From Clostridium sp. (GTDB lineage: Bacteria > Bacillota > Clostridia > Clostridiales > Clostridiaceae), in contig JARKVD010000001.1 of assembly GCA_029851835.1 (NCBI GenBank), positions 1-63,728 of the forward strand: a stretch of DNA of 63,728 nt, in the 5' to 3' direction. The notes under the pieces are model-generated. The model ran no database searches. It was not told where the DNA came from and saw nothing but the letters and a program-made list of their open reading frames with translations. Below, in pieces: positions 18,581-26,433 of this stretch. A program made the translations under genes and the position numbers. Position 1 is the first letter of the stretch. Every line of letters begins with the position of its first letter.

Positions 18581-19438
18581 ATGTACAGTACTAAAAGAGT
18601 AGCAGAGTTAAAATCTCTAGGTTTTTTGCTTCAAAATGACAAGGAACATTTTGCAGTAAGATTTTTATCAAAAGCAGGAAATATGACATCAGAAGAAATG
18701 ATTAATATTGCTCATATATCTAAGAAGTACGGAAGAGGGTATATGGGGTTCACAACTAGACTTTCAGTGGAAGTGCCATGGATTCATGGAGATGATGTAG
18801 ATGCATTAATGGAAGAAGCAAAGGCTTTAGGATTAAAGCATGGAGGAACAGGAAAGAGATTAAGACCTTTAGTTGCATGTAAGGGAACTATATGTTTACA
18901 TGGTAATATAGATACTCAAGGTTTATGTAATAAGCTTTCAGAAAAAGAATTTGGACAAGATACTCCACATAAAACTAAGATAGGTATTTCAGGATGTGCT
19001 AATAACTGTGCAAAAGCTAATTTAAATGATATAGGAATAATTGGTGTTACAGTTCCAGAATTTATCCTTGATAAGTGTGTAGGATGTGGAATGTGTGCCA
19101 AGAGCTGCAGACAAAAGGCATTAACAGTTGTTGATAGAAAAATAGTATTTGATAGATCAAAATGTGTAGACTGCGGTAACTGTGTTAGAGCATGTAAACC
19201 AGGAGCAGCTATTGCAAAAGAAAAGGGAGCTAGAATACATGTTGGTGGTAGGTTTGGTAGAGCACATAGATTTGGCACCGATTTAGGAAGAGTGTTTAAA
19301 GAGGAAGAATTATTTGATGCTGTAGAAAGCATTCTGACTTATTATAGAGAGAATGGGGAGCCTATGGAAAGAATCAGCTATGTTATGGATAGAGTTGGTG
19401 AGAAAGAAGTAATAGCGGATATGTTAGAATTGCTTTAA
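18581..19438 (+). CDS. Sulfite/nitrite reductase-like hemoprotein with two [4Fe-4S] ferredoxin sites
   Basis: The 285-residue protein has the ferredoxin-like half and the siroheme-[4Fe-4S] half of the nitrite/sulfite reductase family (cluster ligands C100, C105, C139 and C143 in ACKGTIC and SGCANNC). A bacterial ferredoxin insert carries two CxxCxxCxxxC motifs (166-176 and 195-205). It resembles AsrC-type anaerobic sulfite reductases in layout but is short, and no asrA or asrB is present. The substrate could be sulfite, nitrite or something else. AGGGGGA precedes the ATG. The gene is followed by a terminator. Confidence 0.87.
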   Translation: MYSTKRVAELKSLGFLLQNDKEHFAVRFLSKAGNMTSEEMINIAHISKKYGRGYMGFTTRLSVEVPWIHGDDVDALMEEAKALGLKHGGTGKRLRPLVACKGTICLHGNIDTQGLCNKLSEKEFGQDTPHKTKIGISGCANNCAKANLNDIGIIGVTVPEFILDKCVGCGMCAKSCRQKALTVVDRKIVFDRSKCVDCGNCVRACKPGAAIAKEKGARIHVGGRFGRAHRFGTDLGRVFKEEELFDAVESILTYYRENGEPMERISYVMDRVGEKEVIADMLELL

Positions 19439-19485
19439 TACATAGTTTTTGCATTCAAGGGAATAAGTATAATTTAAATTTTAAG

Positions 19486-19524
19486 GAATCACATCTAAAA
19501 GAACAGAAGATGTGGTTCTTATTT
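19486..19524 (+). terminator. Intrinsic terminator
   Basis: GAATCACATCT (19486-19496) pairs with AGATGTGGTTC (19508-19518), with one G-T pair, followed by a T-rich tail. It ends the reductase-like transcript. Confidence 0.75.
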
Positions 19525-19680
19525 TACATATTTAAGGGTATAACGACTTCGCTGATGGTAATTTAAATATAATTAATCGTAAAACGGTATTTCAGAACAA
19601 GTATATAGTTAGCGTATAAAGTAATTATCATTCTTATAAGATAATTAAAAATATTAGGAAGATGTATACTTTTACAGATC

Positions 19681-19700
19681 TTGTGGACAAGTGTCCACAA
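19681..19700 (+). promoter_or_regulatory. Perfect 20-base palindrome, candidate operator
   Basis: TTGTGGACA and TGTCCACAA face each other across 2 bases, 50 bases before the DUF1622 gene. The left arm overlaps a possible -35 (TTGTGG), with TACTAT 17 bases further on, so a bound dimer would block that promoter. It is the only striking item in the 311-base gap 19439-19749 besides the terminator at 19486. Confidence 0.5.
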
Positions 19701-19749
19701 TTGTACTATTATAGTCTGGTAAACAAAAGTATCAAGGGGGGGACAAAAC

Positions 19750-20070
19750 ATGCTAGAACATATTATTAACACATTAATACCTATAGTTATTGAAATATTA
19801 GAATTAATGGGAACTACAGTAATTATAATTGCTGGAATCAAGGCTTTTTATCAGTTCCTTGTAAGTTTAATAAAACATGTGGAATATTCTATAAAAGTTG
19901 AGCTTGCACAAGCGCTAGCACTTGCACTTGAGTTCAAGTTAGGTGGAGAGATATTAAAGACTGTTATAGTAAGAAATCTTGACGAGATGTACATCTTAGC
20001 AGCCATTATTATACTAAGAGCAATTTTAACATTCGTTATTCACTGGGAAATTAAGAGTGAGCAACACTAG
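19750..20070 (+). CDS. DUF1622 family membrane protein
   Basis: The 106-residue protein has three hydrophobic helices (about residues 6-30, 35-45 joined to a polar stretch with a conserved acidic LEFKLGGEILKT segment, and 80-98). This is the pattern of DUF1622 proteins. The central VELAQALALALEFKLGGEILKT region is its most characteristic part. Function is unknown to me; families of this shape are often small channels or transporter accessories. A GGGGGGG ribosome binding site precedes the ATG. It is monocistronic, with a palindrome at its probable promoter. Confidence 0.8.
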   Translation: MLEHIINTLIPIVIEILELMGTTVIIIAGIKAFYQFLVSLIKHVEYSIKVELAQALALALEFKLGGEILKTVIVRNLDEMYILAAIIILRAILTFVIHWEIKSEQH

Positions 20071-20142
20071 AATTTTAAGTTTATAGTATATTTAAACTGA
20101 TTGATATATAGTTAGGTCAGTTTACCTATAATATAAGTATAG

Positions 20143-20174
20143 AGGTTACCTGATTAAACAGGTAACCTTTTTAT
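20143..20174 (+). terminator. Intrinsic terminator after the DUF1622 gene
   Basis: A perfect 10-bp stem, AGGTTACCTG (20143-20152) with CAGGTAACCT (20159-20168), is followed by TTTTTATTTT. Confidence 0.9.
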
Positions 20175-20280
20175 TTTAAAATTAAGGAAGCAACTACCTA
20201 CAAGACAAATGAAGGTAGAGGTGTTATAATATTTTGGTAAGTCAATTTATGACTTTTTATTTATTTGGATAGAATATAAG

Positions 20281-20400
20281 TAACTCCGCCTCTCTTTGGT
20301 CGGTGGAGTAAATTCCATTTAACCAAATTAAAGATGCACTATGTGGAAGTTCTGATGGCCAAATCAAAGATTTGGAGCATCACTTCTGGAGTGTTATTTA
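20281..20400 (+). repeat. Dispersed two-hairpin RNA element, copy 2 (expanded)
   Basis: Hairpin I is ACTCCGCC (20283-20290) with GGTGGAGT (20302-20309). Outer pair TAAAT (20309-20313)/ATTTA (20396-20400) and the inner GATG/CATC and CCAAATC-AAA-GATTTGG (20359-20375) form hairpin II. Between them lies an extra, degraded hairpin II half (CCAAATTAAAGAT). It occupies most of the 366-base gap 20071-20436, which otherwise holds only the terminator at 20143. It is in the 5' leader of the TtcA-family gene, 20 bases before GAGGTG. Confidence 0.75.
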
Positions 20401-20436
20401 ATGAAATATATAGATTATTTTTAAGAGGTGATATAA

Positions 20437-21306
20437 ATGAGCGGTATTGCAGGAGAAGGTTGTGAAATATTAGTTCCCTTTAATGAACGAAAGCCTTTAG
20501 CGGATATAGAACGTAGTTTAGTAAAAGGATATAGAAAGAAAATATGGTCAAAATTCATTAAAGCTGTTAAAGACTACAAGCTTGTTGAAGAAGGCGACGT
20601 TATTGGTGTTGGAATTTCAGGAGGAAAGGATAGCCTAGTTCTAGCTAAGCTTTTCCAAGAACTTCAAAGACATGGTCAAATGAACTTTGAAGTTAAGTTT
20701 ATTGCCATGGACCCAGGATACCATCCACAAATAAAAGAACTTTTAATAGATAACTGTAACTATCTAAATATACCTATTCACATATTTGAATCTCAGATTT
20801 TTGAAATAATCGATGAGATTGCACAGGATTATCCTTGTTATATGTGTGCAAGAATGAGAAGAGGAGCTCTTTATTCAGAGGCACAGAGATTAGGATGTAA
20901 TAAGTTGGCTTTAGGACATCACTTTAATGATGTTATTGAAACAACGATGCTAAATGTACTTTATGGAGGAAACTTTAAGACTATGTTACCAAAGCTTAAA
21001 TCTTCAAACTTTGAAGGCTTAGAGCTTATAAGACCTCTTTACTATGTTGAGGAAACTTACATTGAAAGGTTCATACAAAATGCAGGAATATGGCCACTTA
21101 ACTGTGCATGCATGGTTGCGGCTAAGAAAATTGGTAATAAGAGACATGAAATAAAACACATGATTGCTGAAATGAAAAAGACCTTTAATGATGTTGATAA
21201 ATCTATCTTTAGAGCAGCAGAAAATGTAAATATGGATGCAATTCTAGGATGGCAGAAGGATGGAGAAAAACATTCTTTCTTAGATGAATATCACGACGAA
21301 TTTTAA
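20437..21306 (+). CDS. TtcA/TtuA-family tRNA thiolation ATPase
   Basis: The 289-residue N-type ATP pyrophosphatase has the PP-loop SGGKDS at 61-66. It has a CxxC in YPCYMCARMRRG (about 134-137) and a late Cys in NCACMVA. In TtcA-like enzymes these cysteines bind an Fe-S cluster and the PP-loop adenylates tRNA before sulfur transfer. ALGHHFNDVIETT is also family-typical. The substrate base (cytidine 32 or another) is not decidable here. GAGGTG precedes the ATG. The leader contains RNA element copy 2, and a strong terminator follows. Confidence 0.88.
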   Translation: MSGIAGEGCEILVPFNERKPLADIERSLVKGYRKKIWSKFIKAVKDYKLVEEGDVIGVGISGGKDSLVLAKLFQELQRHGQMNFEVKFIAMDPGYHPQIKELLIDNCNYLNIPIHIFESQIFEIIDEIAQDYPCYMCARMRRGALYSEAQRLGCNKLALGHHFNDVIETTMLNVLYGGNFKTMLPKLKSSNFEGLELIRPLYYVEETYIERFIQNAGIWPLNCACMVAAKKIGNKRHEIKHMIAEMKKTFNDVDKSIFRAAENVNMDAILGWQKDGEKHSFLDEYHDEF

Positions 21307-21313
21307 TAAAAAT

Positions 21314-21358
21314 AAAAAAACTCCAATCAGGATTTTATCTTGATTGGAATTTTTTTTA
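21314..21358 (+). terminator. Intrinsic terminator, first of a near-identical pair
   Basis: CCAATCAGGAT (21323-21333) pairs with ATCTTGATTGG (21337-21347), with one G-T pair and loop TTT, followed by a long T run. A near copy lies at 23837-23874. Confidence 0.92.
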
Positions 21359-21497
21359 TGGATGCTTATGGAGTTGAGAGATGATTAACTCAAAGATCCA
21401 AATGATTTACGGGTAATCTATTTCAATTTAATTACTAATATTATAGAATTAATTAGTAAGAGTATAAATTGGAAATAATTAATATGGGGGATAAAGG

Positions 21498-22208
21498 ATG
21501 AAACTAATCTTAGAAAATATAGAGAAAGCTTTTGAAAAGAAGCAAGTATTAAAAGGTGCAGCATTTGAATTTGAAAAGGGGAAGATTTATGGGCTTCTAG
21601 GAAGAAATGGAGCTGGAAAGACAACTTTATTTAACTGCATAAGTGGAGAGTTAAAGGCAGATAAGGGAAATATCAAGCTTCAAGAGGAGGATAACATCGC
21701 AGAAGCTTTAGATTACTCTAAAATTGGATTTGTTTTTGCTGATCCAGTATTACCAGAGTTTCTAACAGGCTATGAGTTTTTAAAGTTTTTTATTGATATA
21801 AATAAAGATAAAATTAAAGAATTAAAGTCTATAGAGGAGTACTTTAATATCATTAAAATAGACGAAGAGGATAGATTTCGTCTTATCAAGGGCTATTCTC
21901 ATGGTATGAAAAACAAGCTTCAAATGTTATGTTTTTTAATAACAAGACCACCAGTTATTTTGCTGGATGAGCCATTAAGTTCCTTTGATGTCGTTGTAGC
22001 CCTTGAAATAAAGAATCTTTTAAAAGAGATAAAAAAAGATCACATAATTATTTTTTCAACTCATATTTTACAATTGGCAACGGACTTGTGCGATGAAATA
22101 GTGGTACTCAACAATGGCGTTTTAGAAGATGTACCAGCTGAGGTTTTACACAGTGAAGGGTTTGAGAAGAATATAATTGAAATTTTAAAGGAGGAGCAAC
22201 ATGCTTAA
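21498..22208 (+). CDS. ABC transporter ATP-binding protein
   Basis: This 236-residue ABC ATPase has Walker A GRNGAGKTT at 35-43 and a Walker B followed by the catalytic Glu (VILLDEPLSSFD, about residue 154). The H-loop is STH. The signature is YSHGMKNKL instead of LSGGQ, which is common in the ABC-2 exporter class. A GGGGG site precedes the ATG. It overlaps the permease gene by 8 bases. Substrate unknown; a bacteriocin, lipid or peptide exporter is possible. A near-identical terminator stands before and after this two-gene unit. Confidence 0.92.
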   Translation: MKLILENIEKAFEKKQVLKGAAFEFEKGKIYGLLGRNGAGKTTLFNCISGELKADKGNIKLQEEDNIAEALDYSKIGFVFADPVLPEFLTGYEFLKFFIDINKDKIKELKSIEEYFNIIKIDEEDRFRLIKGYSHGMKNKLQMLCFLITRPPVILLDEPLSSFDVVVALEIKNLLKEIKKDHIIIFSTHILQLATDLCDEIVVLNNGVLEDVPAEVLHSEGFEKNIIEILKEEQHA

Positions 22209-23790
22209 GGCTTTTATTAATACATATAAAGTAGCCTTTGCAGAAAGGTCTAATGGGTTTATTTATTATTTAAAAAAGCTTCCTCTAATAGGAAAGAAAA
22301 TTTCAGAAGGGCTTTATAGGGCAACGGAAGTTAAGTTGATTTTAGGGTTTGTTGCAACAGCTTTTGCATTTATATTTGGGTTTTTAGGTAAAGCCATATA
22401 TCTAGGCTTGATGATAATGTTGCCAGCAGTATTAATTTCAGGTGAATCAGGTAATGTGATTGAAACAGCATTGCATATCTTCTTCTTTTTAAGCTTCATA
22501 CTTGGGCCTATTGTTAATGCATTAATAACAGATAATCAGATGGAAGCTTATAAAATGATTAGCTTAATGAGAGTAGAGGCGGGTAACTACTTTAAAAGTA
22601 AATTAATTTATAAAAGAATCATAAACTTCATTCATTTTTTACCTATAATGATGTTTGTCTTTTCACCTTTAAAAGGTTTTATCTTAACGGTAGGGTTTAT
22701 AGCTTTTAAATTTATTGGTGAAGCTCTTCAAATATTTATATATGAAAGAACAAATATTATACTTAATATGAAGGTATGGTTTACTTTAACTATTATGGGT
22801 GTATGTTTAGCTTTAGCTTATTTACTACCTATATTGGGATTTACGCTAAAAGTATCTTCATTTCTATTTAGTATATGGGGAATTATAATTATTTTACTAA
22901 TGTCAGCGTTAAGTTTAATTTATATAATGCAATATAAACTTTATAAAGAGATGTACAAGGAAACCTTAGCTAAAATTTCAAGTTTTGATAAAGATGCAGT
23001 TATGGCAGAAGCAACATTTTCAGATGTAAAAATCAACGAGAAGAAGCTTAGTGAAAAAGAGTTAAATAGTGATAAATTTAAAAATAAAGATGGATATGAA
23101 TATCTAAATGCTATATTTTTTATGAGGCATAGAAAGCTATTAACTGTTGCAACTAAAAAGAGAACAGCGATAATTCTTATTATAGGTGCAATTTTAATAG
23201 CAGTAACAATATTTATACCAGACATAAATCAAGATCTTATAAGCGCATTACAAAAGAGTGGGGCTCTCTGGGTGTTTATCATGTACATGCTTTCAACCAG
23301 TGAAAGAGTTTGTAAGGCCATGTTTTTTAACTGCGATGTGAGTCTGCTTAGATATGGATATTATAGAGAAGGTCATGTTATATTATCAAATTTTAAAGCA
23401 AGGCTAAAGAGGATACTCGCTTTAAATTTAATTCCTGCAGTAGCTATTTGTATCTGCATAACAGCCGTTATTATTTCAGCAGGTGGAATAAAGGTAGTAA
23501 GCAGTATGATACCTATATTTATAAGTATTATTTGTTTATCCTGCTTTTTTTCCATTCATCATTTATTCCTTTACTATGTAATTCAACCATATACAGCACA
23601 GATGACTGTTAAAAGTCCCTTATTCACCATAATAAATATGGTTGTTTATTTTGTGGCATATATGTGTATTAACTTTGATGGTTCAAATTATGTGTTTAGT
23701 ATTGGAGTCATATTAGTGACTTTAATATATAGTTCAATAGCTTTAGGGGTTACCTATAGGGTGGCTCCAAAGACCTTTAAGTTACGATAG
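22201..23790 (+). CDS. ABC exporter membrane subunit
   Basis: The 529-residue integral membrane protein has about ten to twelve hydrophobic segments arranged in two halves, split by a hydrophilic cytoplasmic stretch near residues 255-305 rich in Lys, Glu and Asp. It has no extracytoplasmic binding domain. The 8-base overlap with the ATPase gene makes it the cognate permease. The sequence is only generally like large ABC-2-type permeases, and I cannot name the transported molecule. GGAGGAG precedes the ATG inside the ATPase gene. Confidence 0.85.
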   Translation: MLKAFINTYKVAFAERSNGFIYYLKKLPLIGKKISEGLYRATEVKLILGFVATAFAFIFGFLGKAIYLGLMIMLPAVLISGESGNVIETALHIFFFLSFILGPIVNALITDNQMEAYKMISLMRVEAGNYFKSKLIYKRIINFIHFLPIMMFVFSPLKGFILTVGFIAFKFIGEALQIFIYERTNIILNMKVWFTLTIMGVCLALAYLLPILGFTLKVSSFLFSIWGIIIILLMSALSLIYIMQYKLYKEMYKETLAKISSFDKDAVMAEATFSDVKINEKKLSEKELNSDKFKNKDGYEYLNAIFFMRHRKLLTVATKKRTAIILIIGAILIAVTIFIPDINQDLISALQKSGALWVFIMYMLSTSERVCKAMFFNCDVSLLRYGYYREGHVILSNFKARLKRILALNLIPAVAICICITAVIISAGGIKVVSSMIPIFISIICLSCFFSIHHLFLYYVIQPYTAQMTVKSPLFTIINMVVYFVAYMCINFDGSNYVFSIGVILVTLIYSSIALGVTYRVAPKTFKLR

Positions 23791-23836
23791 GTTCATTACA
23801 ACAGTAATAAGAGAGTTCTGTATTCGAACATGAAAA

Positions 23837-23874
23837 ACTCCAACCAGGATTTTATCTTGATTGGAGTTTTTTAT
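23837..23874 (+). terminator. Intrinsic terminator, second of a near-identical pair
   Basis: ACTCCAACCAGGAT (23837-23850) pairs with ATCTTGATTGGAGT (23854-23867), with loop TTT and a T run. It differs from the terminator at 21314 at only a few positions. Confidence 0.9.
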
Positions 23875-23920
23875 GTGATCATAGTATGTTCAATAACTTG
23901 GTGAATAATACAGGATTGTT

Positions 23921-24646
23921 TTATTTTTCTATTATAATAACATCAGGAAAATACATATTAGTAGCTTCTATAAATTCATCAGATTTATAATGTCTATTTT
24001 TACCAATTAACTGCCCGTCGTCATATGTCATATTTAGGCTTGCAGGATCATAGGTTTCAAAATATAATTGCTCATCAACTATTTTATATCCTTTTGCTAT
24101 GACATAGTGGGATATACTACGACTAGGGTCTATTGATGAAAAATATGAACCAACTCGCTCTTTATTGTTTGGATTATATTCTATATATTTAAAGTCTAGT
24201 CCAACGATAACTATATTTCCTTTGTCAATTTCATCTATTAAGCTGTCTTGGTTAACATCGGGTAACACTTTACATCTTACATTGTAATTCTCTAACCATG
24301 TTAATAGTTCATAAGTACCAACACCTATATACATGTTTTCATCTGGAATATATTTATTCACTATATCTTCAACGGTAAGAATTGACTCTTCATCTTGCCA
24401 TTTAGCGGCCATTTCAATTACAGAAGGACCGCAATTTTTTTCTGCATTTCTACCGGTTGCAAATTGATCAACGTACCACTCATAACTTTTATCATTACTA
24501 ACTGATTTAGTTACTTTTGTACCCATGCCCCATGATGAATCTAAATCTTTATATTTAGGTTTAGAGCAATATCTATAAATAAATGGACTTAGTATTAATA
24601 TTAATACTATACAGATTAAAATGATTATGTTTCTTTTTTTATTCAT
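23921..24646 (-). CDS. C39-like cysteine peptidase, membrane-anchored or exported
   Basis: The 241-residue protein has an N-terminal hydrophobic helix (6-24) and then a papain-like C39_2 domain. The likely nucleophile Cys72 lies in EKNCGPSVIEM, the general-base His in ISHYVIAKGY, and an Asp in ETYDPASL. The catalytic part would face outside the membrane. No bacteriocin ABC transporter domain is fused, so it is not a classical double-glycine leader peptidase. AAGGAGA precedes the ATG. The target is unknown. Confidence 0.78.
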   Translation of the reverse strand: MNKKRNIIILICIVLILILSPFIYRYCSKPKYKDLDSSWGMGTKVTKSVSNDKSYEWYVDQFATGRNAEKNCGPSVIEMAAKWQDEESILTVEDIVNKYIPDENMYIGVGTYELLTWLENYNVRCKVLPDVNQDSLIDEIDKGNIVIVGLDFKYIEYNPNNKERVGSYFSSIDPSRSISHYVIAKGYKIVDEQLYFETYDPASLNMTYDDGQLIGKNRHYKSDEFIEATNMYFPDVIIIEK

Positions 24647-24734
24647 TATAAATCTCCTTATATAAAAAAACTCTACTATTTATTCTAAATTAGGCAATTT
24701 GCCATTAATATGGGAAATTTCTTTGATAGTTTAT

Positions 24735-25160
24735 TTAATAGCGCCTAGATTTATTATAGTCGAAAACGTCAGGGGGTCTCACTACAGTTTTGATTGCCAA
24801 GTAAGAAACGGCTAAAGTTGAAATATATGAAATTAAATTAGATATAATAAAAGGTGCGGCAATAATCATAGGAATAATATATGCAATAATCTCTTTTTTA
24901 GAAAATACATGTATTTCATTATAAATAGGTATTGGAATTTTATTATACTCTATTTTAGTTGTCTGATTTAAAAATAAAAATATTACGCTTAAACCAATAC
25001 TAGAATAATATATTATGTTAATAAGAGTAATATTATCAAACTTTACATAAGTGACTACTAAGGCAACTATAATATACAAGTAAATGCTAATTATAAACCT
25101 AAGCGTTGCTTTCTTACGTTTTTTAGTATAGCCTTCTGGTAAATTTTCATGTGATATCAT
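24735..25160 (-). CDS. Small membrane protein, unknown function
   Basis: This 141-residue protein has four hydrophobic segments (about 22-42, 50-66, 90-108 and 110-124), with a basic N terminus (GYTKKRKKATLR) and a basic tail. I do not recognise a family. AGGAGG lies 8 bases before the ATG. It is read in the same direction as the C39-like protease gene, 88 bases upstream of it, and may be co-transcribed. Nothing further can be said from sequence. Confidence 0.75.
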   Translation of the reverse strand: MISHENLPEGYTKKRKKATLRFIISIYLYIIVALVVTYVKFDNITLINIIYYSSIGLSVIFLFLNQTTKIEYNKIPIPIYNEIHVFSKKEIIAYIIPMIIAAPFIISNLISYISTLAVSYLAIKTVVRPPDVFDYNKSRRY

Positions 25161-25437
25161 ATTTATACCTCCTTTTTAGATAACAGATATTAAGGATTAA
25201 AATATAATTAGATAATATGAGTTTATACATGCTGATTTAATGTAAAAATATGTAATAAAATACTTAATATGTATAATACACCACTTTAGCTAAAAAATCA
25301 ATTAATTTTATATAAAAATTAAAATAAACCTATCCTGAGTTATTCATAGTTGGACTTACATTGAAGGTATCTTCAAGTCTAGTTATTTAGAGCGTCATCA
25401 TTATTCTGATAATGGCAAATATAAATTAAGATAATTT

Positions 25438-25482
25438 AAAGGGATATCTTCATCATTTAAAACCTGATAAAGATATCCCTTT
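25438..25482 (-). terminator. Terminator of the SagB-like gene; rest of gap featureless
   Basis: A perfect 13-bp stem, AAAGGGATATCTT (25438-25450)/AAGATATCCCTTT (25470-25482), overlaps the stop of the SagB-like gene; the following T content is modest. In the rest of the 320-base gap 25161-25480 I see only AT-rich sequence without a convincing gene or motif. Confidence 0.7.
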
Positions 25483-26245
25483 ATTTCTGCTTTAATTTTC
25501 CTACAGGAGCTAGATAGACAGTAAATTCTTCATGTCCATCAATATCAAGAAGTTTATCCATTGAAACTTGGTCGTAGGCAGCAACGCCGCAGGTTCCACA
25601 GTTTACAGCACCGCAGGCAATATAAAGATTCTGGCACACATGACCAGCGTCTAATAGCATTACCTTGTGTGCGGCATCTAGATATCTCCATTCGCCACGA
25701 TATGGGGTACAGGTCCAGATGAATACCACAGCGCTATTACTTAGGAAACTTTGCTCTAGGGCTACCATAGCAACTTCCTTAGAAAAGTCACCTTCTTTCA
25801 AGAGAATAAGGCTATGGGATAAAGCTAGATATCTATAGATACCTTTTTTCAAGTCGGCTATGTTATTAATTATTAGATAGGTTTCAAATGGGTGTCTAGC
25901 ACCTACAGAGGGGACGGTCCTAAGGGTTGCATAATTATTAGATGTTACCCTTTTTACACCTTGAGAGCACCATAAAAGGAATGACAGTTCTTGTAGTGAT
26001 AAGTTTTTTTCAGAATAAGAGCGCCAGCTTTGGCGATTATTTATTATGTCTAGGATATTGGAGGCTTGAAGAATATCTTTAGTAACTTCAGGAAGCTGAA
26101 TTTGGTTTAAGTTATTGTCATAAGGCTTTTCAAGGGGGGGGTGAGGAAGTTTTTTCTCTTGGTCAGATAATTCATAGGCATCAGAGTCATCATTCAAATT
26201 AAAGGATGATTTCATAAAATTTCTTAAATCATTTAGTTTGTTCAT
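25481..26245 (-). CDS. SagB/ThcOx-type nitroreductase-fold dehydrogenase
   Basis: The 254-residue FMN-dependent protein matches the SagB branch of the nitroreductase family: RQSWRSYS early, LSFLLWCSQG, the VPSVGARHPFETYL motif and MLLDAGHVCQNLYIACGAVNCGTCGVAAYD. SagB proteins oxidise thiazolines or oxazolines in peptide natural products. Here no cyclodehydratase, precursor peptide or transporter of that kind is adjacent, so the enzyme stands alone and the substrate is open. AGGAGGGA precedes the ATG. Confidence 0.88.
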   Translation of the reverse strand: MNKLNDLRNFMKSSFNLNDDSDAYELSDQEKKLPHPPLEKPYDNNLNQIQLPEVTKDILQASNILDIINNRQSWRSYSEKNLSLQELSFLLWCSQGVKRVTSNNYATLRTVPSVGARHPFETYLIINNIADLKKGIYRYLALSHSLILLKEGDFSKEVAMVALEQSFLSNSAVVFIWTCTPYRGEWRYLDAAHKVMLLDAGHVCQNLYIACGAVNCGTCGVAAYDQVSMDKLLDIDGHEEFTVYLAPVGKLKQK

Positions 26246-26433
26246 TAAAATCCCTCCTAAATATTTAGATATGCATACTTATATTAAATATTGTAACATT
26301 ATTACATATGAAGTAATATAAGTTAGTGAAAAGGTTTATTCCTGGATAGAAGAAATAATTAAAAGTGAAGTCTATTAAATGAATATGAAAAGGTGATTTA
26401 ATACATAATCAATAGATACATGGAGGTGACTAA

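Noticed and set aside
18581-19438. AsrC (anaerobic sulfite reductase subunit C) as a firm name
   Set aside because: The layout is similar, but the cluster spacing (C-x4-C) and the absence of asrA and asrB do not support the specific call.
19681-19700. DnaA box pair or replication origin
   Set aside because: The arms differ from TTATCCACA, and no cluster of boxes or dnaA-dnaN context is present.
21361-21420. Possible degenerate element copy (AACTCAAAGATCCAAATGATT) before the ABC genes
   Set aside because: Neither hairpin I nor the TAAGT/ACTTA pair can be formed.
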